DNA from: Elephas maximus indicus
Taxonomy: Eukaryota > Chordata > Mammalia > Proboscidea > Elephantidae
Length of the DNA stretch: 64,000 bases
Reading direction: 5' to 3'
Assembly: GCF_024166365.1 (NCBI RefSeq)
Contig: NC_064835.1
Coordinates: forward strand, 61,732,607-61,796,606
The notes beneath the pieces were generated by a model, which made no database searches, was not told the origin of the DNA, and saw only the letters and a list, made by a program, of their open reading frames with translations. The translations under genes and the position numbers were made by a program. Positions 1 through 11,500 of the stretch are shown one piece after another (the first letter of the stretch is position 1; each line of letters begins with the position of its first letter).

Positions 1-159
1 AATTTATAAGGATCAGCACAAACCTGGTTTCTATGAGAAGGTTAATGATGTCCCAGATATCCAACTTTTCCAAACTGCCTGTAGCACTCCATCATCTTTA
101 ACATCAACTAACCCCTCCCATCTTTGGGCTCCATAATTAGCTGCAACGTCTCATAGAAC

Positions 160-725
160 TGATGAACTGTATCCGGGAAACGGCTTACACAGTTGTAGAC
201 ACTGGCAAGTCCCAAATCCATAGATTAAGCATAGGCTTCTCCTGACCCACATGGCTGCAGGGGCTGATGAACCCAAACCAGCAGATCAAACCTCAGGCTG
301 CTGGCTCACAAGGCTGTAGAAGGTGGCAAATCGGGTTAGAGATAGGCACCTGGCTCACAGGGCTGTGGAGGCAAGTAAATCCCAGAATCGACAGGTCGAA
401 CGGCAGGCCTCTGGCTCAAGTCCCAAGAATGGAGGTTAACCAGATGCGGGATTCAGATGTAGAGAGAGAGCTCTGCCAGTGCACCCACATACATACCTTG
501 GATGCAGGCCACACCCCAGGGAAAGGTGTAACTTGAGTAAGCACAGGGCTTAAGTCACGCCCTCCTACAAGGCTGTGACTTAAGATACGCCCCACACCAA
601 TCTTACCTCATTGACGTGTAGAGGTTAGGATTTACAACACATAAAATGGAAGACAACCATACAATAGTGAGAATCATGGCCTAGCCAATTTGACACATAA
701 CCTCAACCACTACAGGTTCCATATA
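160..725 (+). mobile_element. LTR-like interspersed repeat, diverged
   Basis: The segment around 505-710 resembles 2985-3160 (+) and the reverse complement of 47585-47720. Shared words are a 'caggccacacccc' block and an 'aatggaagacaaccatac...gaatcatggcct' block, which differ by a few bases between copies. Three dispersed copies show it is an interspersed repeat, probably an old LTR. The 5' limit is uncertain and the family was not named with certainty. Confidence 0.45.
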
Positions 726-1250
726 CCCTTATTTGGATAGTCCCACTCAATCATTGTGTGCCATCACTAAGTCCATGGCTAGAAGGGCCGTATTAAGCAA
801 TTCATTGCACTGCACGTACATACTTTGATAGTTCTAATAGGGTCAAATGTGTAATAAAGTTAGGCATAAATTGGGGGCCTTATCTTTATGTCGGCCTGTC
901 AGAGGTGGCTCCCTAGAGAGGATGAGGTTTGAACTGGCTTAAAAGATGGGTAACTGCTTTAACTGACCTCACTTTATCAAGAACCTAAATGTTAGAAACA
1001 CTAAAAATTAGTCTAACAATATATTTATCATGAGTAGATACGATTCGGGCAGCATCAACCTGCAAAGTATCAGGAAGGTGCCCCAAAGAGGGGATAGTGA
1101 AAACATTGTCATGTTAATTTCTCAGAAGACACACAGGGATCCAGGGTCAGTGGGTCATATAGTCACTAAGGACATGCCACATATTTTCCAGTTAGATCCT
1201 GGGGTTCCTGCTCCTCAAAACTGGCTGCACATAGATGATTCTCCACAAGA
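726..1250. other. Non-coding, nothing recognised
   Basis: This AT-rich stretch has no open frame resembling a known protein, no splice-flanked exon and no repeat that I can match to another copy in the window. Confidence 0.4.
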
Positions 1251-1447
1251 GCCCAAAAACCACTGCCATTGAGTTGATTCTGACTCATAGCGACCCTATA
1301 GAACAGAGTAGAACTGCCTCATAGGGTTTCCAAGGCTGTAATCTTGACAGAAGCAGACTGCCACGTCTTTCTCCTGTGGAATGTGGGTTTGAACCTCTAA
1401 TCTTTCGGTTAGCAGCCAAGCGCTTAACCATTGCACCACCAGGGTTC
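1251..1447 (-). mobile_element. AfroSINE, long form
   Basis: Read on the minus strand, this starts at the tRNA-like head ('ccctggtggtgcaatggttaag') and ends in the conserved tail 'agtcagaatcaactcaatgg'. It carries the middle block found only in the ~200 bp form ('agcagactgccacgtc' on the plus strand). Non-coding. Confidence 0.9.
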
Positions 1448-1680
1448 AGGGCAAAATGATCTCTGCTGAACTACTTACTAGGCTATTGCTTGACTTGAAG
1501 GTGACCTTAGGAAAACAGTTCCTTAAAGGCTCAAGGTTCAAAAGGACACCTAAGGGCAGATGGCCCGAGTGGGCCACCCCAAATCCATGGATCCGGAAAT
1601 CTGGATTCTAGGAAAATTAAAAGTTTCTCAATTTCATAAAATAGCATAGCTTATATAAAGGGAAGTATAAATAGCCCCAG

Positions 1681-1833
1681 TACCCATTGCCGTCGAGTTG
1701 ATTCCGACTCATAGTGACCCTATAGGACAGAGTAGAACTGCCCCATAGAGTTTCCAAGGAGCGCCTGGTGGATTTGAACTGCCAACCTTTTGGTTAGCAG
1801 CCGCAGCACTTAACCACTACGCCACCAGGTTTT
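1681..1833 (-). mobile_element. AfroSINE, short form
   Basis: This is a ~155 bp copy in which 'tttccaaggagcgcctggtgg' joins tail and head directly, without the middle block of the long form. It is well preserved. Confidence 0.9.
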
Positions 1834-2224
1834 CCTATGAATACTTCAGTGTTACTGAAGTGTGAATTTCAACTGGACAGGTAGGTCGGAGTTAAGTCAT
1901 AAGAAAGAACTAGGGTTTTACGTTGTAGATGATGAGTGTGAAGGATTTTCATTTCAGATGGCTCTGACAGCAATGTGGAAGCGGGGTAAATAAGGGGAGG
2001 AGACTGGAGTAAAGAGACTAGTCCAGAATAACAGATAGCGTGAGTAATTGTTGAACTATGGGGAAAATGACGCAGGTGAGCAAGAGTACTAATTTTTACT
2101 AAAGGGAAGAAGGAAGAGTTCTGCAAATGCAAATCAGTGGGCTTAACATGTGACAGTGATTTGTGACAAATCCACAAAAATGGCTTTAGTCAAGTGCTCA
2201 TTTCTGACACCGCTGGCTGCCAGT

Positions 2225-2500
2225 TGCACAAGCAATGTCTAACATCTCTGCCCATCTTTCAGTTGTTTTTCTTCCGTGCTTGCGTCATTTCCAAAGTAGC
2301 TCTCCTCACATGGTGGCAAAGATGGCCACCACGCCTACTTCCTACCAGCTTGACAACCTAGTTGAAGAAAGATCATCTCTCTTCTTTCCATGGTTTCAGG
2401 AAAGTTCCTGGGCCAACTCTCCTTGGCCTGTCTCAGATCATGTGACCAACCCTTATCCAATCCCTTTGATTGGCCAGACCTGGGTCATGTGCTCACTGTT
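2225..2500 (+). mobile_element. Old interspersed repeat, family not named
   Basis: The phrases 'cctcacatggtggcaaagatggc' and 'gattggccagacctgggtcatgtg' recall the segment at 17835-18240, which has a 'catgg' plus 'gaagactgtccc' stretch and 'gggccaatcacatggccagggg'. The layout is that of an ancient mammalian repeat. The short open frames here have no protein similarity that I recognise. Confidence 0.4.
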
Positions 2501-2689
2501 AGAGCAGGGCACCCTTCTGCCTCATCTGAACTATGTGGTTTTTTTTTTTTTTTACCAAAGGGACTGTTTCCCAATACAGCACTGGAAAAAATGTTATTCA
2601 TTTTATAATTGACATCAATAAAGAAAATTTAAAAGGTAAGTTATCCCCAGTCCTACCAATCATGCCTTTTAAGGAATTGTCTTGGTTAT

Positions 2690-3190
2690 TTAGTGCTGCT
2701 ATTTTTTTTTATAACAGCAATACCACAAGTGGATGGCTTTAACAAAGAGAAGTTCATTTTCTCAGTAAAGTAGACTAAAAATCCAAATTCAGGGTGTCAG
2801 CTCCAGGAGAAGACCTTCTCTCTCTGTTGGCCTTCTCATCAATCTTCTCCCAGACTAGGAGCTTCTCTGTGCAGGGACCCCAGGTCCAAAGGACGTGCTC
2901 TGCTCCTGGCACTGCTTTCTTGGGTGGTATGAGGTCCCCGCTCTCTGCCAGCTTCCCTTTCCTTTTATCTCTTGAGAGATAAAAGGTGGTGCAGGCCACA
3001 CCCCAGGGAAACTCCCTTTACACTGGATCAGGGATGTGACCTGGTAAGGGTGTTACAGTCCCACCCTAATCCTCTTTAACATAAAATTACAATCACAAAA
3101 TGGAGGACAACCACATAATACTGAGAATCATGGCCTAACCAAGTTAATAAACACATTTTTGGGGAGATAGAATACAATCCATGACAATCA
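2690..3190 (+). mobile_element. Solitary LTR-like repeat (MaLR-type layout)
   Basis: It opens with a diverged 'tgctgc(t)...aacagcaatacc(a)caagtgg' and closes with 'gggagatagaatacaatccatgaca'. An opposite-strand copy lies at 47585-48072 with the same internal blocks ('ctgacaccctgaattt' type, 'gagcagagtgcgtcc' type). A TG...CA-bounded unit of ~0.5 kb with no coding part suggests a solo LTR of the ancient MaLR kind. The exact family is an inference. Confidence 0.5.
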
Positions 3191-3529
3191 AGAAAAAAAT
3201 TTTTTGAGAGACTATTACAGTAATCCGAAAGAGATACTATGAGGGCCAGAATATAGAAGTCACTCTTTAATGTTGAAATAAATAAGCATCAATGATCACC
3301 TTTAAGAACAACTGTAGGTCCAACCTGTTTAAGTGCAGTGCTGAAGGTACTGATTGCATAAGCCTGAAGGCAACAGCAAAAAGAGCTAATAGCTGGTAAC
3401 CCCCGCAGAGTATCACCAAACCACCTGTCTGCAAACATATAGCCCAAGAAAGGGCTTGGTTGAATTTGGGGCCTGATTTTTGTCCGAGAGTACTCCAGAG
3501 GCAGGGCACATTTGCTGACTGAATCTTAG

Positions 3530-3835
3530 CTGTTCCTTATGACATCAGCTTCCACTACATTCTCATGACTCTACAATCTAGCTCCAGCCTAGGCCTCTTC
3601 TGGGCCGGGTCCTGCAGGCACCTCAAACTCAGACAAATCCAAAACTAAGTTTTCAATTCTCCTCACCCCAAACCTACTCTTCCTCCATCCATTTCATTGC
3701 CCAAGCCAGAAATTTGAGAGTCATCTCAGATGCCTTCCTCACCCTCACTCCCACATCCAGTCACCCCATTTCATTGACTTTGTAGTATCTCAGTTCCGTA
3801 CTTCTTCCCATCTCTGCTACCACTGCTTTTGTGGT
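3530..3835 (+). mobile_element. Ancient repeat, family unresolved
   Basis: The block 'gagagtcatctcagatgccttcctcaccctcactcccacatcc' layout is matched by 44340-44460 ('gagtcagccttgactccttctttcctctcac...caaatccaatcc'). Two dispersed diverged copies indicate an old interspersed element. No gene was seen. Confidence 0.4.
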
Positions 3836-3839
3836 GGTG

Positions 3840-4021
3840 TCATTAGCTGTGAAGTAGATCTCAACTCACGGTGACCTCATATGTGCAGAGTAGAACTGTT
3901 TCATAGAGTTTTCAAGGCTGTGATCACCAGGCCTGTCTTCAGAGGGCACCTCCGGGTGGGTTCACACCATCGACCTTTCAGCAAGTAGTGGAGTTCTTAA
4001 CTATTTTCACCACCCAGGGAC
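3840..4021 (-). mobile_element. AfroSINE, long form, diverged
   Basis: The tail 'tcaactcacggtgacc', the core 'gcagagtagaactg' and the head 'caccacccaggg' appear in the reverse orientation. It directly abuts the RTE 3' end at 4030. Confidence 0.85.
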
Positions 4022-4029
4022 CTGCTTTA

Positions 4030-4975
4030 GTGCTGTTGTTGTTGTTGTTAGGTGCCGTCCAGTTAGTTCTGACTCATAGCAACCCTGTGTACAACAGAAC
4101 AAAACACTGCTGGGTCCTGCACCATCCTCACAATCTTTCTATGTTTGAGCCCATCGTTGTAGCCACTGTGTCAATCCATCTTGTTGAGGGTCTCCCTCTT
4201 TTTCGCTAACCCTCTACTTTACCAAGCATGATGTCCCTCTCCAGGGACTGGTCTCTCCTGATAACATGTCCAAAGTATGTAAGGCAAAGTCTCGCCATCC
4301 TCACTTTTAGGGAGCATTCTGGCTGTATCTCTTCCAAAACAGATTTGTTTGTTCTTCTGGCAGTCCATGGTATATTCAATATTCTCCACCAACACCATAA
4401 TTCAAAAGCATCAATTCTTCTTTGGTCTTCCTTATTCATTGTCCAGCTTTCACATGCATATGAGGCAATTGAAAATACCATGGCTTGGGTCAGGTGCACC
4501 TTAGTCCTCAACGTGAAGTCTTTGATTTTTAACACTTTAAAGAGGTCTATTGCCGCAGATTTGCCCAATGCAATGCATCATTTGATTTCTTGACTGCTGC
4601 TTCCATGGGCATTGATTGTGGATCCAAGTAAAATGAAATCCTTGACAAGCTCAATATTTTCTCCATTTTTCACGATGTTGCTTATAGGCCCAGTTATGAG
4701 GATTTTTGTTTTCTTTATGTCAAGGTGTAATCCATATTGAAGGCTATAGCCTTTGATCTTCATCAGTGTTTCAAGTCCTCTTCACTTTCAGCAAGCAAAG
4801 TTGTGTCGACTGCATAACGCAGGTTATTAATGAGTCTTCCTCTAATCCTGATGCCATGTTTTTCATATAGTCCACCTTCTTGCATTATTTGCTCAGCATA
4901 CAGACTAAATAAATATGGTGAACGTATAGTACAGACCTCCTCAGTTCTCACCTGTATCATTGCAATAGCCTTGAA
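4030..4975 (-). mobile_element. RTE (BovB-type) LINE, 5'-truncated 3' part
   Basis: The minus strand encodes the C-terminal part of an RTE reverse transcriptase. Pieces include residues resembling RYAVDTTLLAESEEDLKH (a degraded YADD catalytic box), then [44 protein letters not shown] across a frameshift, then the [22 protein letters not shown] end. The element 3' terminus is a (gtt)n-type simple tail at 4033-4050 on the plus strand. Frameshifts and stops make it dead. The high-coordinate limit lies near 4975, where the BOLA3 CpG island begins. Confidence 0.9.
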
Positions 4976-5039
4976 ACTTATGGCGTTGTCTCCAAGTTCA
5001 GCTCCCCGCATGCCCTCCTTCACACAGAAGCCAGAGTGA

Positions 5040-5560
5040 TCTTTCAGGAGCCAGGCCCCTGGACGAGCGCGCTCCGAACGAGTGCAGAGGGCCGAGCCCT
5101 GACAACGGAGAAGGAGGCGGGTTAATAGTGGCGCTTCCCCAGCCTCGCAGGACCGGGCGATGCGGGGGTGGGGCCGGGGGCGGAGTTGGGGCGGGGCCGG
5201 GGCGGGGCCGGGGCGGAGTCGGGGGCCTGCCGGGCGAGCCGCGGCCTCCGGGCAGTAGGGGGCGACCTCGTCCCAGCGCCCGCGGCTCTCTGTCCATGTC
5301 TCCACGCCTTTCGGGCGACACGGTGACCTGGGTCGGCGGGCCGCGTCAGCCGGGTATGGCGGCGTGGGGCCCGGCCGCGGCAGGGCCTCTGCTCCGCGGG
5401 ATCCGCGGGGTGAGCCGGGCGGGGTCCGGGGCTGCTCTGCCCGGGGCGGGGGCTGCGGAGGGACCGCGGGTTCGAGGGCGCGCTCCCGGAGGGCGCCGCG
5501 CAGGGTGCGGAGCGGCCTCCCAGTGCTTGTTCTCGTTCGTTCATTCATTCATTCCATGGC
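5040..5560 (+). promoter_or_regulatory. BOLA3: BOLA3 CpG island and promoter
   Basis: A sharply bounded CpG- and GC-rich block in otherwise AT-rich sequence. It contains three GC-box-like 'ggggcgggg' repeats at about 5187-5213 and encloses the BOLA3 start codon at 5356. No TATA box is evident, as expected of a housekeeping CpG-island promoter. The transcription start is inferred to lie between the GC boxes and 5356. A divergent transcript could start here, but the sequence does not show one. Confidence 0.8.
5356..5409 (+). CDS. BOLA3: BOLA3 exon 1 (coding part)
   Basis: The ATG at 5356 starts 18 codons, [18 protein letters not shown], which I recall as nearly identical to human exon 1. The donor site is GGG|GTGAGC at 5410. 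This start is chosen because it begins the known mitochondrial presequence and sits in the CpG island. The exon ends in phase 0. Confidence 0.95.
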
Positions 5561-8500
5561 TCCCGGCAACGGGTATTTGGATAAGTGTCAGGCCCCAGGG
5601 CGCCCTGGGGGAACTCCTGAGCGGAGTAGAGGTCGGGGGTCAGGGGAACAAACACAGAAACAGTCATAAGACTGTGGGCACAGGAAAAGGAAATGCTGAT
5701 TTACAAATGTTGGCATAGAAGTCATACCCCGGAGCCCTGGTGTGGGCGCCAGAGACTGGGGAGGGGTCTGGGAACCCCGGCCAGGCCTCCTTGACCTTGA
5801 CCCTGGACCTACACCCTGAGGAGAAGCCCCGCAGAGAGCGCCTCACCACGCGGCTGTCCTAATCTTCTTTCCCCTTTCTGCTTCATCCTTCTCCCCCTTC
5901 TTGTCCACTTTTTTCTTTTCTTTTGCATTCTTCCTTCTCCCCTGCTGGTCTTGAAGCACTTCCCCTTTGGGTGAAGAACCGTCCTGCTGGTGACCTTCAG
6001 CGTGGACAGTTCTCATCCGGGGATTTTTCAGCAAACTGTTCTATTGGGTAGGAGTTTGAACTAAAGGCGGATGCAGACAGTTCTGCTAAGATGAAAGAAA
6101 GGCTTTTCCGATGGATTCTGCGATGCTAGCCATCTTCACCCCTAGGTGACCACTGTTTCTACCTGCCACCTGCCTCTCCCCTCCAGAACCCTGCAGGCTT
6201 ATCCACAACCGGAAGCTTCTCTTCTGCCCCTCTATACAGCACACAGCCTAACTCCAGATCTTTCTCCTGACCCAGGTCTGCATGTCCAACTGCTGGCCAG
6301 ACCTCTTTGTGGATGCCCAGTAGGCATGCCCTGAATCTTGTGGTTCTCCCCCCCACCGACTCATTCATTCATTCACTCATCACCTTGTCTTGTGGAGGGC
6401 CTGCCCTGGACGCAGCTTTAGAACACCACAGTTAACAGGACAGAGTCAGTCTTGGCCTTTAAGACAAGCTGGTGAGAGAAGCAGTGAACAGGGAATTTTA
6501 AAGAAGGTGCTATGAGATTATATGACGCAGGACCGAGCATGCAGGCCTGAGGGTGTGTACAAGCACAGGAGTGGTACCTGGTGGATGGGATAATACCTTT
6601 GCTGACAGCCCTGGTGTTCTTCCAGGCTCTCTTGCCATCCACATCCAGTCAGGGACCAATGCCTGAAGCTTCTTTCTTTGTAATGCCTCTCATTTTTTGC
6701 ACCTTTCCTGGGTAACTTCTTCAGGGATTGTTTCATGCAGGTTCCTTTAGTACCAAGAGCCTTCACTGGGGTCACATCAGCTGTGTGACAAAGTTTTAAA
6801 TCTTTAGCCTGGTATGCAAGGCCTGCTGTAATCTATTTTCATTCTCCCTTTTCAGCATGTGCTCCACCAAGTCAAGTGGCCACTGACCTGGTTTTCTGTT
6901 CCTTCACTCCTAGGGGATGAGATACATGCCATCGGCTGAGGGTGGGGGGACTCTTGCCAATAGCAAATAATCGAAAACTGTTCCTCCTCCAGTTGGTTGA
7001 ACAGAATTCTGCCTCTCCTCCACAGTGAGGGTTAGTGCATGGTGCAAAGGGTAGCAGTGTCCCTAAACCCAGCCCCAGTGCCGTCGGGTGGTGCAAATGG
7101 TTAACATACTTGGCTGCTAACCAAAAATTGGCGATTCAAGCCCACCCAGAGGCACCTTGGAAGAAAGGTCTAGTGATCTGCTTACAGAAAAGCCAGCCAC
7201 TGAAAACCGTATGGAGCACAGATCTACTCTGAGACACACGGGGTCGCCATGAGTCAGAATCACCTCCTTGGCAACTAGTACTGGTTGCGAAGGGTAGCTG
7301 GCTTACTGACCGGTAGGTCACAGGTCACGTCCCATTGGGGAGGATGTGGCATGTTAATCAGTCCCAAAGGGTGTGGGGCAGCATGGGTGGGCAGCTGTTG
7401 TGGCCTGGCAAGGCCTGTCTGAGGCCAACCGCATGACTTCTTTCCTGTCTCTGCTGCTTAACAGATCCAGCCTTGGGCACATTACTTCGTGCCTTAGTGT
7501 TCTCACTTATAAAACGGTGATGATAGTGTCTCTCTGACGTTACCGTGGTGAGTTAAACATTTGTTGAATTCAGTGTTTGGCCTTGTCTGAAAGCGAGTGA
7601 CAGATAATCCCCGATTTATGACAGGGTTTCCTTCCGACGACTCTGTCTTAAGTCGGTTCTGAGGTAAGTCAAATACCTCTTTTTTTTTTTACTTTTCATA
7701 GCCTGCTATAAAGCAGTGTTTTGAACAGTAAATCATAACATTGAACATGTGAGAATGATAACAGCAAATTACACACTGCAACATTGTATGTAGTAGCAAA
7801 CCAACCCATTGCTGTACAGTTGATTCTAAACTGTAGCGACCCTGTAGGACAGAGTAGAACTGCCCCATAGGGTTTCCAAGGCTGTAATCTTCACGGAAGC
7901 AGACTGCTGCATCTTTCTTGTGCAGAGTGACTGGTGGGGGGTAACTGCCAGCCTTTCAGTTAGTAGCCAAGCTCTTAACCACTGCGCTACCAGGGCTCCT
8001 GTATATAGTACACATTACTAAATAACTCAAATACTTCGTAAGTCAGGGACTACCTGTGTTTATAATTATAAAATAAAAACTTTATTCTGCATCCTGAGGC
8101 ACTCAAATGGAGCCCCGACTCCACGCAGCCCCCTAAGTCTGGGCCGATGCTGGTGAGGGGCTGGGAAGGGGGCCTGCTTTGCCATTGCAGGTGGGGCCTA
8201 CCCAGTGGCTCCAGCAGAAGCAGTGCCACCTTGCCCTGCCTTGACTCTTGTCTCTGCTCCGGGTGGCAGCTTCCTCTTCTCCACCACGTACATCGGATGT
8301 TTGCCTCTCAAACTGAGGGGGAGCTCAAAGTGACACAAATTCTCAAAGAAAATTTTCCTCGAGCGACATCTATCAAAGTCACCGACATTTCAGGTAATGT
8401 CTCTCATCTTCCCCTCAAGCCTTGGTGGGATTTTTCCCTCTGGAGGGGCAGAGGGTGGGGGGCTTGCTGGCAGTGGCTTCTCAACGTGCATGGGTTTTGG

Positions 8501-11500
8501 ACAGATGGAACCCAGCCTCTCTCACCTCAGAGGAGGAGGTAAGGATTCAGAAACACCCTCAGGAAACTGTGGGTGAGACCCAGCGAGAGAATTCAAGGTC
8601 ATCAGTCTGGCCCAGCTAGGGTGAGTTCCTCTGAGTCACCCCATGCTCAGATCCACAGTCTTTAATTTGACTGAGAGACGGGCCTTACTTTAATTTCCCC
8701 TCATTCTTCTGACACTAGAATGTCAGAGCTGAAGTGGACCCCAGGAGGGTTTTGTCCAGCTCCCTCCCTTTCCCCATGAGGAGACAAGCCCAGAGGCCAA
8801 AGGGCCTGTCCAGCTCCTCACAGGGGGAGGCAGTAGACCTGGAGGCAGAGTGGGACCCAGAGCCGACTCTCCTGAGCCTAGTTCCCAGACCTAGCTAGGC
8901 TCTGTCTTTCTCAGGTGGTCGCTGGCACCTCAGAATTTCGGGCTTGCTGCGTGTTAGGAACGGACTAGGGAATCAACTTCTGCCCCCACAGGATGGGGGA
9001 GATAGTGCCTTTATCCAAAGACGCACGTGGACCAGCTAGCTGGGAGGCGGGGAGGCGCAGGCAGATAGGCGTCAGCCTGAGTCTCCCCGACACCCTGACA
9101 CGGCCTGTGCCTACTCGGCATTCCTCAGAGGCTCACTGACTGCACTGAGAACTGAATGTTTACAAGGATTTCGGAGAAAGTGTAGAAAGAAGATTTTCTT
9201 CTGGAAACTTTAGAAAATTTATAAATCTAAAAACCTTGTGGAGTGCTTGGTTGGGTGAGGGCTGTCCAGGGGTCCCAGCGATTGCTGACGCCTTGACGGC
9301 CACAACCCTGCAGCTGCCCCAGGCCCAGGGCAGAGCTGGAACTTGACCTCCGGTCTGGCTTTGCCCAGCTTGAACAGAGTGCAGAAAGGCAGTTAAGGGC
9401 AGAGGACCTGGTGTAACCAAAACTGGGACTCCTAGAACACATTATGAAAGAAGCAAAACAAAACCTATGGAGCAAACGGCACCTGTCACATGATGGCCTG
9501 GTGTTAACAGTACAGGGGACATTGTCTTCTTGCCCCAGTTGTTTTGTGCAAGACCAGCATGTTTTATCACCAGTCCCCAGCACTAGCTCTCTAGCTGTGT
9601 GCAGACCAAGCTTGGGACGGGGATGGATGGGCCCACCATACCCTTCTCCATAAAGCTCCCTCTGGAAGTCCACCCAGGGTGAAACACTTAAAGCTGAAGG
9701 ACCAGAAGGAATTCCTAGGTGGTACAAATGGTTAACATGCTTGGCTGCTAACCAAAAGGTTGGAAGTTTGAGTCTACCCAGAAGCACCTCAGAAGAAAGG
9801 CCTGGCAATCTACTGAAAAATCAGCCATTGAAAACCCTGTGGAGCATAGTTGTACTCTGACACACATGGGGTCTCCATCAGTCAGAACTGACTCCGTGGC
9901 ACCTGTTTGATTTTCTTTTCTTTTTTTTTTTTTTGAGAGACCAAGAAGTGCTAGAGAGAGCCACAGGCAGCTCCATAATCAGCTTGGTTACAGTTTTCAT
10001 TGCAATGCTGTGTCCCTGTCTCTCTCACACTTTCTTTAAGAGAGTATTACAAACACTTTTTCAAACCAAATGTCAGTGTAATTTTGCACTTTGAAAAATA
10101 CTGATTGCTGGTCCTTTAGAAGTTGGAACCCTGAAATTCAGTCCTTCCCACCACCTCCTGTCGCATTTGTTGGCCTAGTTAAAAAAAAAAAAAGAAGTAC
10201 TGTCCATTCCCTAGGTTTCCCATGCTTTGTGCCTCACCGTTCCTGACCACAGTAACGATCCTGGGTATTTTTGCCTTGCAAAAGGAAAAGCAGATTTTGG
10301 ATTGAGGCAGCCTGTTGGGGAAGAGTTTGTAGTCAGTTGTAAGCAAGGGTCTTTTTCTTACCAATTTTACCAACTTTCTTTGGATTCTGCAGGTACTTCA
10401 AGGGCATACAGGACTGTGGTGTAACTTAATCGAAATGCTTTCAAATCGAATTTATTTTAGGAGGCTGTGGGGCAATGTATGAAATCCAAATCGAATCAGA
10501 AGACTTTAAGGAGAAGAGGACTGTCCAGCAGCACCAGATGGTTAACCAGGTCAGTAGAGACACAGATGCTCCTTACCCTCCGGCCACTGGCGTCAGAAAG
10601 GCCTGCCGAGTTGGTGCTATTTTTTACTGTCAGATCTGTGACAGAATAATGCCCTATGACTTAGTTTGCTAGAGGTGTCATAACAGAATACCACAATTAA
10701 GGTTTCTAGAACGGAAATTTATTTTCTCACAGCCTGGAGGCTAAAAGTCAAATCAGGGTGTTGGCCATGTTGATTCCTTCTGAAGCCCTTTCTCACAGTT
10801 TCAGACTAAAGTTAAAATGCCCCACCACCCTCTGACACCCTTGTTTGGCTGCCAGCATCTTCTGCCTCAAGTCTTGGATACTTAAGTCCCTGTCGTTGGC
10901 CTTTGAGGTCTGTCAGCCCTTTGTGGGCTGCTTCCCTTTTGGACCCATCTCTAGATTCGTCATGGAATCCAATCATCCCCTTGGCTTGGGCACCAACAGC
11001 CCTGCAACGTGCTGGTGGTCTGGCCTGGAGGTCTGGGGTAGAACAGCAACCACCTTGTTCCTCCAGAAACTTCCAGCCCCACGTAATACTCAGGGATCGG
11101 AGTCAAGGTAGTAGATAAGTCAGGCACTCTGGGTTTTGTCCCCAAAACTACTCAGGCCACCTGGTGGGATCGGACTGACGGGGGAACTGTTAACTTGAGC
11201 ACAGCCCTTGGCCTGAAGCCACGGTTACAAATGGTTAAGGATGCAGGTTCTGAAGTCAGACTGCCCATGTTTCAAATCTGGGCTTTTCTTTCTAGCTGCG
11301 TGACCCTGGGCAAGTTACTCAACCTCCCTGTGGTTCTATCTTCTAATCTGTAGCATGGGGATGGTAACAGCAACTGCCTTACAGGGCTGTAAGGATTGGT
11401 GATAAAGGACGTGCAGAGCTCTGAGAACAGTGTCCAACACACAGTAAGCTCTCAGTAAAGACCAGCCACCATCATCACTACTACAACACAGGGAAACACC

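Noticed and set aside
4763-5548. A 261-codon minus-strand frame spanning the RTE and the CpG island
   Set aside because: It is a chance read-through from CpG-rich sequence into decayed RTE coding sequence; there is no continuous protein similarity and no reason to propose a fusion gene.
5122-5718. Open frames of 107-261 codons on both strands across the BOLA3 CpG island
   Set aside because: Proline/arginine/glycine-rich translations of CpG-rich DNA have few stops by chance. Only the 18 codons from 5356 match a protein.
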